DNA from: Branchipolynoe longqiensis | Lineage: Eukaryota > Annelida > Polychaeta > Phyllodocida > Polynoidae | DNA: 64,000 nt | Direction of reading: 5' to 3' | NCBI GenBank assembly: GCA_030323885.1 | Contig: JASIRB010000109.1 | Location: 124,001-188,000, forward strand | In this document: piece after piece, positions 32,610-41,999 of the stretch | Numbering within the stretch: position 1 is the stretch's first letter | Layout of the letters: each line of letters begins with the position of its first letter | Notes under the pieces: model-generated | The model's database searches: none | Told to the model about the DNA's origin: nothing | Seen by the model: the letters and a program-made list of their open reading frames with translations, nothing else | Position numbers and translations under genes: made by a program

Positions 32610-32661
32610 ACATCCTGATATGACCTTAGAGGTTGCCAGGACGTACAGCTCCAACAGCCAA
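32610..32661 (+). mobile_element. Tail-only retroposon (tail-2), 52 bp, 11-bp perfect TSD
   Basis: TCCTCCTTTTG is at 32599-32609 and 32662-32672. The insert is ACATCCTGATATG, the hairpin arm GTTGCCAGGACG and ACAGCTCCAACAGCCAA. It is the shortest copy seen. Confidence 0.88.
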
Positions 32662-32672
32662 TCCTCCTTTTG

Positions 32673-32955
32673 CGCCGGACGCGGTGGCCGAATCGACTAT
32701 TAAGAGCATAGGCTTCCCATGCAGAAGGTTTGGAGTTCGAATTCCAGCAGAGTCAAACCAATGACTTACACAATTTACGCTACCTAGCCTGGCGCTAGGC
32801 ATTACTAGGATAGGGCAATGACTGGTTAGCTCAGTATCAGATTAATGTGACTGAGTGGGAAATTGGGTCATAGTGCCAGTGGCCTGCTCTTCCAGTGGAG
32901 CAGCACTATAAAGTCGCCATGGTATGAGTGCGACTGTCACAATTGATATGACCTT
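32673..32955 (+). mobile_element. SINE-B, tail missing
   Basis: Head GCCGGACGCGGTGGCCGAAT, B-box GAGTTCGAATTCC, and the body to GACTGTCACAATTGATATGA. It then breaks off before the hairpin's second arm. Confidence 0.87.
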
Positions 32956-33003
32956 AAGTGGGGGTGTGAGGGGCAGGGAGGTTAGTTGGGTTTTGTTTTT
33001 TTT

Positions 33004-33311
33004 CGTCCTTGCAACATCTAAGGTCATATCAGGACGGGTACCGACTTGTCACAGTGCACTCTCATGTCAACTTTATAGTGCTTCCCTACTGGGAAACCAA
33101 GCCTCCAGCACCATGACCCGGTATCTTGCCCAGTAACATCCTGACACTGAGCCAACCAGTCCTTGCCCTATCCTATTAATGCCGAGCGCCAAACTAGGAA
33201 AGCGACAAGTATCAATTTTATAAGTCATTGGTTTGACTCGACTGGGAATCGAACTCCAGATCTTCCGCACGGGAGGGCTGCGCTCTACTGATTATGCCAT
33301 CGCGTCCGGTC
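33004..33311 (-). mobile_element. SINE-B, nearly full length
   Basis: The head (GGACGCGATGGCATAATCAG on the minus strand) is at 33290-33309, with B-box near 33245. The tail at the left begins TTTTTTTCGTCCTTGCAACA. It is in inverted orientation to the SINE-B just upstream, so the two can pair. Confidence 0.85.
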
Positions 33312-33660
33312 CGATGTGGGGGAGGTGGGGGAGAGGCAAGGGAAGTGGGGGTGGGGGGTTGATAGGAGGTGGGGGTGGGGAGAGAGGAGAGGTGAGGGAA
33401 GGGTGGAGGTTAGGGAGGGGTGGATGCACCTGTATAATGAAAGAACGCAGACAATTGATGCTCCCCCACATCAAAGCACCCCCCTCCCCCCACCCTCACC
33501 CCCCACCCCCCACCCTCACCCCCCACCCACCACCACCAACCCGTCATTAGCGGTACCACAATGACCTAACGACCTCAGCACGGAGTTCAACCTAAATATC
33601 TCCAACCAGAGAACGTCCTCACCCCAACCCCCACCCCCACCCCTCCCCCACACTTCCTGT
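33312..33660. repeat. G-rich then C-rich low-complexity tracts
   Basis: GGTGGGGGAG words up to ~33430, then CCCCCACCCTCACC from ~33475. The two are complementary and could fold. There is no gene. Confidence 0.7.
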
Positions 33661-34690
33661 CCTTCTATCTCTGTCGGTATCGGCAGTGGCCTACTCCCAA
33701 TTCAGATAGACGAGAGTCTTGTCCTGTCCTGCTTGCTTGGTGCCTTCGTCGCACTGTCAGATTTAGAAAGGATCGGCGACTACTAAAGTCTGTTTGAGAT
33801 GAGCTAAGTATATCCGGTACCTACATCCCACTGTGCGATTTTCAGTCGTTGTTCCCGAAAAGATCGGCGACTAGTTCCGGATTCGTGTCCTGTCCTGCTT
33901 GCTTGGTGCCTTCGTCGCACTGTGCGATTTAGAATCGTGGTTCCCGAAAGGATCGGAGACCGGCAACGTCTCATGGTGATCAGTAGAGTATATCTTCTGC
34001 CGACATCACACTGTGCGATTTAGTCGTGGTTCCCGAAAGGATCGGCGACCGGTAAGATCTGGCAATCGCACTGTGTGATTTACAGTCGCATCTCCTGGAA
34101 GGATCGCCGACTAGTAAATTCTGTTGGAGATAAGCACGGTGCGACTTTAACTCGTTGTTCCCGAAAGGATCAGGTCTGACTATCATGGAGAGCATATCTG
34201 ATGCCTTCATGACATCATGAACGATTTCCAATCGTGCTCCGCGAAAGGATCGGCGACTGACCGGTGGTGTTCTCTGTGGCAGAGTGGTTAGAGTGTCTGA
34301 CTTTTTTCTAATCTGAGGGTCGGCGGTTCGATTCCCCGTGCCCCCAGCTCTGCCAATTTGGATTTCCACCGCTGTGTATAACTTACAGCGTCATCAAGGC
34401 CCATGTCTATGTGGCGTGGGAGGTTAAAAATCCCTTGGGTCGGTAAAAGTTTAGGCTCGGGCTTTCTATCGACCAGCAGTGGAGTGGAGTGGGGAAGACC
34501 AGTTGTCTGTGACTAATGTACCAACAACAAAAAAAAGAAAAAACAGAGACAAATAAGTCTCACACTTCCTGTCTACCATTCGCTATATCGCTATAAGGGT
34601 GATCAGCAAAATATATCTGGTGCCTTCAGCGCACTATGCGATAAATTATCGCAAGTGTTGAACGTATCGGCGACTTCTCATTCTTTGCAA
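33648..34690. repeat. Diverged ~65-75-bp tandem repeat interrupted by SINE-D
   Basis: Core TTCCCGAAAGGATCGGCGAC and GCACTGTGCGATTTA recur at ~33780, 33855, 33945, 34035, 34100, 34160 and 34245, and in decayed form at 34640. Block CACACTTCCTGTC appears at both ends (33650, 34561). Units differ enough to be old. Confidence 0.75.
34268..34545 (+). mobile_element. SINE-D with tail-3-like ending
   Basis: GTGTTCTCTGTGGCAGAGTG head, GGTTCGATTCCCCGTGCC B-box, and TTGGATTTCCACCGCTGTG body. Then CTTTCTATCGACCAGCAGTG and GGGGAAGACCAGTTGTCTG lead to an A-rich end. It interrupts the 65-75-bp array. Confidence 0.85.
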
Positions 34691-34740
34691 CTAGGTCAGG
34701 CGTGAGTCCTGAAAAAGACTATTGAAGATTTTCTCATGCT

Positions 34741-35367
34741 ATGATTGATTGATTGATTGGTGGTTGCTTTACGCCGTGTCGGCAGCATGTTTGTTTTTTG
34801 TTCAAACCATTGCTTTTACATGTAAAAGCAGACAATCAATTATGTGCCAATAGACACTAACTAAATTAGAAAGCTCACAATCATATATTTGTGGTCAAGG
34901 GAAACAAATTCCCATAGAAAAAGAAAAGTTTTATTAATAATTGATAGAATCCATTTAGTAAATTATATGAGGTGGTACAGTCCAGCTGCCCTCAAAAAGG
35001 CTCAAATATTTTCCTGTTTTACCTTAGTAAAAAGGTCATGCATACTGTCTGCAGTGTAGAACTGTTGGCGCAGGGCCAAAAAATCAACGCAACTTAGTAA
35101 CATGTGTTTGAGTGTCAGCCGGGGACTGACACCCAATACATTCAGGGGGAGGTTCCCCCTTGAGCAGAAAAGCATGTGTAAGCCACGAGTGGCCAATACG
35201 GCAGCGGCTAAGGGCCACTTGGTCCCGCCGACCTCCCGCATGAGTCTGTGGTGGCTTTCCCACAGATGGTTCAATTTCTTTAAGCGATCAATTTGTCGTG
35301 AGTCATAAGAGAAGCGGCAATAATTCACACTATGCGATCGTTTTTCATCAATCCAAACTCCAATCAT
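34741..35367 (-). pseudogene. 3' end of a LINE ORF2 with its 3' UTR and (ATCA) tail
   Basis: On the minus strand, the frame 35367-34957 encodes a C-terminal module of invertebrate non-LTR elements. Visible parts are REVGGTKWPLA, LTLKHMLLSCVDF and YTADSMHDLFTKVKQENI. An in-frame TGA stop follows, then AFLRAAGLYHLI and a second stop. From memory, family members read through with '...ENIxxFLKxIGLxxxI', so the first stop is a lesion. The UTR continues to GCCGACACGGCGTAAAGC and (AATC)n at 34741. The 5' part, including the RT, is absent. Confidence 0.8.
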
Positions 35368-35382
35368 CGCCGAAAAAGTTTG

Positions 35383-35603
35383 GATTAACCGATCGTTTGA
35401 TTTAACGAGGTTCGTTTAATGGGGTTAAACTGTATATACATAAAAAAACAATAATCATAGTGTCCACATACATTGTACATTCATAATGCACCCCCGTTTT
35501 TGCCAAAGGTAAGTCAAAGTCAAAGCTCGGTTAAACCAATGATCGGTTAATCCAAATAAATTTCTAGGGTCCCTTCAAATTTGGTTTAACGGGGTTATAC
35601 TGT
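35383..35603. mobile_element. pogo/Tigger-like MITE pieces
   Basis: GGGGTTAAACTGTA (35419-35432) and TTTAACGGGGTTATACTGTA (35584-35603) are both right-hand ends of a CAGTATAACCCCGTTAAACC-type terminus. The inner GGTTAATCCAAATAAA fits. No complete element is visible. From 35604 to 35900 I see nothing definite. Confidence 0.5.
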
Positions 35604-35904
35604 ATATACTCCCATTTGAATTTGTGTGTGAAAATGCACCACGCTTTCCAAGTTGCAATTTGATTTTGCACACATGATTTCGTGTGGGGAAACACACACA
35701 ATTTGGAGATATGGAAACACCCTCATAGATCACGGACGCTGTTTTGATTCGCCTGGCAAATGTAGCATGTGTCAATGGAATCACTTATATGAGCGTTCAT
35801 TTATTTTGCAATCAAATATTTTTCGCAGCTGTTTAGTAAAATTGCCGCGTAATATAATAAAAGCATCACATTTCCCATTCTACAGTCCCAACTTAGATTG
35901 CCTG

Positions 35905-36470
35905 TCTGTCTGTAATCGTAAAGCCCCTGTCACACCTCGCTGGATTGAGGAAACGGAAAGAAACCGAACAAAGTCTGTTGATATCTGGCAAAGTCCGGTT
36001 TGTGTCCATGGCATATCCATTGCAAATCCGTTGCATATCCGTTGTGTATCCGTTGATATCCGGCCCAATCCCTACAAGTTTTGAACATGCACAAAACTAG
36101 GAATGGATGCACTGGATTAATGTCTACGGTTCTTGTCCAGTTTGAGTTTGTTTCGTCCGTTGGCTATCATTTCATGTCCATTCGCCCGGCGGCCTTTGAC
36201 CCAATATCGCAACATTTTGACACATTTTAATACATTTTGATACTTATCACGCCCGAACACCACCCGACTAGACAATTCTGTCCGTTGCTCAATCCGGCGA
36301 AGGTGTGACAGGGGCTTAAGCATTAAATGACTTATGGACATGAACTATCTAAAAAACTTACAATTCCAGGGGGATGAGTGTTACCTCTCACGTCTCAGGC
36401 AATGAGCCACATAGACAGCCCTGTAGGCATGGAGAGGGTGATGGCATCAGGGAGCCAAAGTTTGTTTGTC
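35905..36470 (+). mobile_element. SINE-E fragment split by a MITE
   Basis: TGCCTGTCTGTCTGTAATCG (to 35918) joins GCATTAAATGACTTATGG (from 36320) once 35922-36316 and one TAA are removed. It then continues to ATTCCAGGGGGATGAGTG, ACATAGACAG and GGCATCAGGGAGCC. Confidence 0.8.
35922..36316. mobile_element. MITE with AGCCCCTGTCACAC ends, TAA TSD proven by host
   Basis: Left AGCCCCTGTCACACCTCGC is answered by AAGGTGTGACAGGGGCT, and the match continues inwards (TGGATTGAG/CTCAATCCGG). TAA is at 35919-35921 and 36317-36319. The interior repeats the word ATATCCGTTG. This supports a PIF/Harbinger-type target (TWA). Confidence 0.9.
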
Positions 36471-36626
36471 AGTTGGAGTTTTTCATCCTGGCAACATATA
36501 AGGTCATATCAGGATGGGTACGGCCTTGTGGCAGTACACACTCATGGTGACTTTATAGTGTTGCCCCACTGGAAGATCAGCCTGCCATCACCATGACCTG
36601 ATATCCCACTCAGTCACGTTATCCTG
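36459..36626 (-). mobile_element. SINE-A/B 3' half (tail-2)
   Basis: Tail CAACTGACAAACAAAC side at the left, hairpin CATCCTGGCAACATATAAGG, and body to CAGTCACGTTATCCTGA. Confidence 0.8.
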
Positions 36627-36789
36627 ATGTGATATATAATTAATTATATGAGTATAAAATGGGCAGAGTAGCCTTGTGATATTATTTTGTATTTATCTGC
36701 ATGCTATTTATTATTCAACTTATAGATCCATTGTACCATTTACTGTGGGCTGGAACCCGCTAGGAGAGGCTGGGCCACCAGTATCTTTT

Positions 36790-36930
36790 GTAATGCCAAG
36801 TACCAGGATAGGTAGCGACAAGTATCAATTTTTAAGTCATTGCTTTGACTCGACTGAGTTTTGAACTCCAGACCTTCTGCATGGGAAGCCTGATGCTCTG
36901 TCGATTCGGTCACTGTGTCTGGTGGGAGCA
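36790..36930 (-). mobile_element. SINE-B head half
   Basis: AGTGACCGAATCGACAGAGC (minus strand) head near 36905. It has a B-box-like GAGTTCAAAACTC and ends at GGTACTTGGCATTAC. Together with 36459-36626 it may be one SINE whose middle was replaced by 36627-36789. Confidence 0.75.
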
Positions 36931-36964
36931 CAAGTAGCAGGTTATCACGTTAGACCCAGAATGG

Positions 36965-37226
36965 CAAGATGGGTGTGTTCCCAGTCGAGTCAAACCAATG
37001 ACTTATAAAATTGATACTTGTCGCTAACTAGCCTGGTGCTCGGCATTAATAGGATAGGGCAAGGACTGGTTAGCTCACTGTCAGGATAATGTGACTGAGC
37101 GGGATATCGGGTCATGGGTCTCCCAGTGGGGCAGTCGCTATGAGTGCGCACTGTCACCAGTCGGTACCTGTCCTGATTGACCTTAAATGTTGCCAGGATG
37201 TAAAACTCCAACAACCAACCAATCAT
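36965..37226 (+). mobile_element. SINE-A/B, head truncated, tail-2
   Basis: It starts near TGTTCCCAGTCGAGTCAAAC, has the full body with a short deletion (TCTCCCAGTGGGGCAGTCGC), and tail TTGCCAGGATGTAAAACTCC. Confidence 0.82.
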
Positions 37227-37344
37227 GACACCGCAACATTATTTATATCCACATAAGACATACCTGGCAGACACGCGCTGTACATGATCTATGAGGAACG
37301 ATAAACTGTTTTGCTTTGTCTCACTTCACTCCTAAATCTGGCCG

Positions 37345-37540
37345 AAATACAGGTTTTCTAAGTTCCGCTGGTCCCTTAAGACAGAAGCTGTGCCCCAGCA
37401 TGCCGGGTCGCAGCTTCAGCTTACATGCCAGAATGTAAAAAAATACCCACGCATAAAGTGGTATTTTGACTTAGGTGTAAAATAGCATCAGTCCTTCACA
37501 GCATCAGTCCTTACTGAGGGACCAGCAGAACTCCGAACTC
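37345..37540. repeat. Hairpin family (AAGTTCCGCTGGTCCC ends)
   Basis: AAGTTCCGCTGGTCCCTTA near 37360 is answered by TGAGGGACCAGCAGAACTC near 37517. An inner stem AGAAGCTGTGCCCCAGCATG / GGTCGCAGCTTC is present. Related pieces are at 47098-47170 and 54040-54145. Confidence 0.65.
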
Positions 37541-37551
37541 GCGTATTAGGT

Positions 37552-38174
37552 CAGAGAGCTTGTATATAGATGAGAGGGACAACTCCCATACTAGACCGTG
37601 TAACAGCTGCCAACTGTGGCGCTCCAAGTGGTGGTTGTTGAACAGTTTACGCATATGGGCAAACTCAAGGCATTGTCAATGGTCGTGTGCAATCTTGCTA
37701 CAGAAAAAGTGAAATATCTCTAAAACTATACCACCTAGAAGCAAATCGCATGATACACATATAGAAAACATGTTTACCGAAAGGATTATATTAAATGTAT
37801 AAGGTTACAGTTCTGGATTTCTATTGTTTTTGAATAAAACTGACATTTTGCACTGCACGTACGGCAAACTCAATGCATTGTCAATGGTCGTGTGCAATCT
37901 TCCTACAGAAAAAGTGAAATATCTCTAAAACTACACCAAATAGAAACAAGCCGCTTAGTACACATATAGAAAACATGTTTACCAACAAGATTGTATTGAA
38001 TTTATAAGGTTAGGGTTCTGGATTTCTATTAATCTTTTAAGAAAATTAATGGTTTGCACTGCGCGTACCGGCAAACTCAAGGCTTGTTCAACAATAACCG
38101 CCAGGATCGCCACTGCAGCCTGTGTTACATATTTTCGCGGGAGTTGTCCCTCTCATCTATATACACGCTCTCTG
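37552..38174. mobile_element. hAT-like MITE with ~36-bp TIRs carrying SAT-195
   Basis: CAGAGAGCTTGTATATAGAT ... GGACAACTCCC faces GGGAGTTGTCC ... ATCTATATACACGCTCTCTG. ATTAGGT duplicates at 37545-37551 and 38175-38181 (7-8 bp, as expected for hAT). Most of the interior is two SAT-195 units. Confidence 0.82.
37655..38085. repeat. SAT-195: two tandem units plus a partial
   Basis: GGCAAACTCAAGGCATTGTC (37658), GGCAAACTCAATGCATTGTC (37863) and GGCAAACTCAAGGC (~38069) begin successive units. Each has CAGAAAAAGTGAAATATCTC and ATATAGAAAACATGTTTACC. The same unit recurs at 59195-59640 outside these TIRs. Confidence 0.88.
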
Positions 38175-38279
38175 ATTAGGTGTCGGCACCATTGCTTGCT
38201 CAGACACATTCCCACCTTTGCGCTTAACTGTGCTAACTATCTATGTCTCCTTACATGTCTTACCTGAGGGATCAGAGAC

Positions 38280-39005
38280 TCCTCCCCCCATACCCCCCAC
38301 CTCCCCCCCACATCCCCCCCACCCCCACAACCCCCTATTTGGTCACTTACACCTGGCTAATTGAGCCAAGTCGAGACCGAGGCTCCTGCACCGATCACTG
38401 CATTTCGTCGCACTGTTCTAATTCGTCGCACTGTTCTAATTTGGCTGACTGTTCTAATTCGTCTCACTATTTGAATTAAAAAAAGTTTGTTTTATTTAAT
38501 GACGCCTCTAGAGCACATTGATTTTTATCGACTAATGGATGTCAAACATATGGTCATTCTGATATATTTCTTTGGAGGAAGCCCACTGCCGCCACATAGG
38601 CTACTCTTTCCGATAACCAGCAAGGGGCCTTTTATATGCACTTCCCACAGACAGGACAGCACATAGCACAGCCTTCGATGAACCAGTTGTGGACCACTGG
38701 TTGAAACGAAAAACAGCTCAAATTGCAAATGTGTCCACTGAGCAGGATCTATCGGATGACCCACACCTTCACAGGTGGACACGCTACCGCCTGAGCTACG
38801 TCCCACTCCCCCACTATTCGAATTCGTCGCACTATTCGAATTCGTCGCACTTTATTCTCTCGACTTTTATTCCGTTATGCTGTTTTGTGTCACACTGTAT
38901 TCCGTCAATCTGTATTCTCTCAGACTGATCCGTCACGCTGTATTCTGTCATACTAATCCGTCACATTGTATTCCGTCACACTGTATTCCGTCACGTTGTA
39001 TTCCA
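38280..39005. repeat. C-rich run and 16-18-bp ATTC-GTCGCACTGT repeats split by SINE-C
   Basis: CCCCCCACCTCCCCCC lies near 38285-38335. Then TTCGTCGCACTGTTCTAA units run to 38477 and resume at 38812 as ATTCGTCGCACTATTCGA and ATTCCGTCACGCTGT variants to ~39005. Confidence 0.8.
38478..38811 (-). mobile_element. Full-length SINE-C with 13-bp TSD
   Basis: CACTATTTGAATT (38465-38477) and CACTATTCGAATT (38812-38824). Head GGGACGTAGCTCAGGCGG at the right (minus strand); end CTCTAGAGGCGTCATTAAAT near 38500. Confidence 0.92.
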
Positions 39006-39039
39006 TCACGTTTGTTTAACAACCTCGCAGAGCAAGTAT

Positions 39040-40350
39040 AGATGTGTAGTAGTCTGCACTGACCACTCAGGCAAGTAACCACATAGACAGGTAGGCGTGG
39101 GTAGTGTGGTGATATCAGGGAGCCTAGGTGGTGGAATGGTTAGTGTAGTAGTCTGCACTGACCTCTCAGGTAAGGAGCCGCATAGACAGGTAGGTGTGGG
39201 TAGTGTGGTGATATCATGCAGCCTGGGTGGTGGAATGGTTAGTGTAGTGGTCTGCACTGAGCTCTCAGGCAATTAACCACATAGACAGGTAGGCGTGGGT
39301 AGTGTGGTGACATCAGGGAGCCTAGGTGGTGGAATGGTTAGTGTAGTAGTCTGCACTGACCTCTCAGGCAAGGAGCCACATAGACAGGTAGGCGTGGGTA
39401 GTGTGGTGACATCAGGGAGCCTAGGTGGTGGAATGGTTAGTGTAGTAGTCTGCACTGACCTCTCAGGCAAGGAGCCACATAGACAGGTAGGCGTGGGTAG
39501 TGTGGTGACATCAGGGAGCCTAGGTGGTGTAATGGTTAGTGTAGTAGTCTGTACTGACCTCTCAGGCAAGGCGCCACATAGACAGGTAGGCGTGGGTAGT
39601 GTGGTGACATCAGGGAGCCTAGGTGGTGGAATGGTTAGTGTAGTAGTCTGCACTGACCTCTCAGGCAAGGAGCCACATAGACAGGTAGGCATGGGTAGTG
39701 TGGTGATATCAGGGAGCCTAGGTGGTGTAATGGTTAGTGTAGTAGTCTGCACTGACCTCTCAGGCAAGGAGCCACATAGACAGGTAGGCGTGGGTAGTGT
39801 GGTGACATCAGGGAGCCTAGGTGGTGGAATGGTTAGTGTAGTAGTCTGCACTGACCTCTCAGGCAAGGAGCCACATAGACAGGTAGGCGTGGGTAGTGTG
39901 GTGATATCATGCAGCCTGGGTGGTGTAATGGTTAGTGTAGTGGTCTGCACTGATCTCTCAGGCAATTAACCACATAGACAGGTAGGCGTGGGTAGTGTGG
40001 TGACATCAGGGAGCCTAGGTGGTGGAATGGTTAGTGTAGTAGTCTGCACTGACCTCTCAGGCAAGGAGCCGCATAGACAGGTAGGCGTGGGTAGTGTGGT
40101 GATATCATGCAGCCTGGGTGGTGTAATGGTTAGTGTAGTGGTCTGCACTGAGCTCTCAGGCAAGGAGACACATGGACAGGTAGGCGTGGGTAGGGTGGTG
40201 ATATCAGGGAGCCTAGGTGGTGTAATGGTTAGTGTATTGGTCTGCACTGACCTCTCAGCAAGGAGATGCACAGACAGGTAAGCGTGTGTAGTATCGTGAT
40301 ATCAGGGAGCCTAGGTGGTGTAATGGTTAGTGTAGTGGCCAGTGTGATAA
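39040..40350 (+). repeat. 99-bp tandem array (about 13 units), left arm of palindrome
   Basis: The unit runs AGTCTGCACTGACCTCTCAG, CACATAGACAGGTAGGCGTG, GGTAGTGTGGTGA, ATCAGGGAGCCTAGGTGG and GGAATGGTTAGTGTAGT. It is spaced exactly 99 bp (e.g. 39381, 39480, 39579). Because 99 is a multiple of 3, frames of 224-230 codons stay open on both strands. They are not genes. The unit is SINE-E with its tRNA B-box half deleted. Confidence 0.95.
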
Positions 40351-40357
40351 CCATTAC

Positions 40358-41070
40358 ACCACCTAGGCTCCCTGATATCACCACACTACCCATGCCTACC
40401 TGTCTATGTGGTTACTTGCCTGAGAGGTCAGTGCAGACTATTACACTCGTCCCCCTGGAATTGTAAGTCTTTTAATGCTTACAATTACATACATACAGGC
40501 AAAGCACTAACACATACATTCACAGGGTAGCTTCAACAACCATACAGCACATAGCTTGTACAGGATCATGGTCACGGCAACCAGTGTAAGGGGGTGATGA
40601 AAATGGGAAATATTGTGCCTAGAGCGGGTCTCGAACCCACATCTCTTTGCATTCCGGGCCAGTGTGCTAACCATTACACTACCTATGGTCCCTGACATCA
40701 CCACACTACCCATGCCTACCTGTCTATGTGGTTACTTGCCTGAGAGGTCAGTGCAGACTACTAGACTAACCATTACACCACCTAGGCTCCCTGATATCAC
40801 CACACTATCCACGCCTACCTGTCTATGTTGTTACTTGCCTGAGAGGTCAGTGCAGACCACTACACTAACCATTACACCACCTAGGCTCCATTATATCACC
40901 ACACTACCCACGCCTACCTGTCTATGTGGTTACTTGCCTGAGAGGTCAGTGCAGACTACTACACTAACCATTACACCACCTAGGCTCCCTTATATCACCA
41001 CACTACCCAGTCCTACCTGTCTATGTGGTTACTTGCCTGAGAGGTCAGTGCAGACTACTACAATAATAAT
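40358..41070 (-). mobile_element. SINE-E long unit plus ~5 short units, right arm of palindrome
   Basis: In inverse orientation: one short unit, then a complete ~323-bp unit at ~40440-40690 (AATTGTAAGTCTTTTAATGC, GTCACGGCAACCAGTG, TCGAACCCACATC). Then come four 99-bp units at ~100-bp spacing. The turn-around is near 40340-40360, where TGTAATGGTTA faces TAACCATTACA. Confidence 0.93.
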
Positions 41071-41119
41071 ACTGAATAATATTCACTTCCATATCTTTAT
41101 ACTCGCATACTACATCATA

Positions 41120-41126
41120 CATCACA

Positions 41127-41184
<58 letters not shown>

Positions 41185-41185
41185 T
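41120..41185. repeat. (TA)n microsatellite
   Basis: A TATATA run of ~60 bp closing the palindromic SINE-E region. Confidence 0.9.
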
Positions 41186-41325
41186 TACATTCGCTGCATA
41201 GTCCTATGAAATATTCAAACTTTTCAACAAACCAAAAACACTTATCAAGATTTGATCCTACGTATCCAACTTAGATACCTTAGCACTCAGTTTAACTGCA
41301 TCGAATGGAACGCTAAGTCAATTTA

Positions 41326-41668
41326 GACCAGACGGGATGGCTGAATGAGTTAGAACGCCCGTCTCCCGTGTTGGTAAATCGTGGGGTCGTGGGTACGAAC
41401 CCTGTTCGAGTCAAACCAATGACTTAAAAATTGATACTTGTCGCTTCCTAGCCTGGCGCTCGGCATTATTAGGATAGGACAAGCACTGGTTGGCTCAGTG
41501 TTAGGATAATGTGACTGAGTGGGAGATCAGGTCATGGTTCTGGCGGCCTGGTCTTCCAGTGGGGCAGCACTATACAGTCACCATGAGTGTGCGCTGTCAC
41601 AAGTCGGTACCCATCCTGATATGACCTTAGATGTTGCTAGGACGTAAAACAAGAAACAAACAAACACA
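41326..41668 (+). mobile_element. Full-length SINE-A with tail-1 and 13-bp perfect TSD
   Basis: CTAAGTCAATTTA occurs at 41313-41325 and 41669-41681. Head GACCAGACGGGATGGCTGAA, B-box GGTACGAACCC, full body, and tail GTTGCTAGGACGTAAAACAA. A good reference copy for the family. Confidence 0.95.
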
Positions 41669-41689
41669 CTAAGTCAATTTAATAGAACC

Positions 41690-41890
41690 TTTCACTGCTG
41701 AAGTCTCCCGTGTCTAGCAATTAATTTGGCATATTTTCACTTCAAATATCTCAAAAGCTAACCCTTTAGTATCCACCTTACCTCAAATTAAAGTAGATTT
41801 TAATTATCAAATTAAAATAAAGTAGAATTTAATTATCCACACAAAATAGATTAATATAAATAGAAGTAATATAAGAGACTATGTGACTTT
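41690..41890 (-). mobile_element. M2-related MITE fragment
   Basis: On the minus strand, GGCTAACTTTT-like and GAGATATTTGAAGTG words match the M2 interior at 6205-6240. Both termini are missing. Confidence 0.5.
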
Positions 41891-41999
41891 ATTCTCATTC
41901 ATTTTATTCGGTGGGTGGGGGCAGGGGGTTAATTTCTTGTACACGGTTCGATTAAAAAAAAATGTTGGTGTGTATTTCCTACACGGGTAAATGGTAGCC

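Noticed and set aside
35653..36084. 143-codon plus-strand frame
   Set aside because: It runs from unassigned sequence through SINE-E into a MITE, crossing proven insertion boundaries.
39273..39969. Open frames of 224-230 codons on both strands
   Set aside because: The 99-bp repeat period is a multiple of 3, so any open frame stays open. Both strands read equally well, as expected of a repeat and not of a gene.
39040..41070. CRISPR-like regular repeat array
   Set aside because: Units are contiguous 99-bp tandem repeats without unique spacers, they are SINE-derived, and no cas genes are present. The 17-bp and 20-bp arrays also lack spacers.
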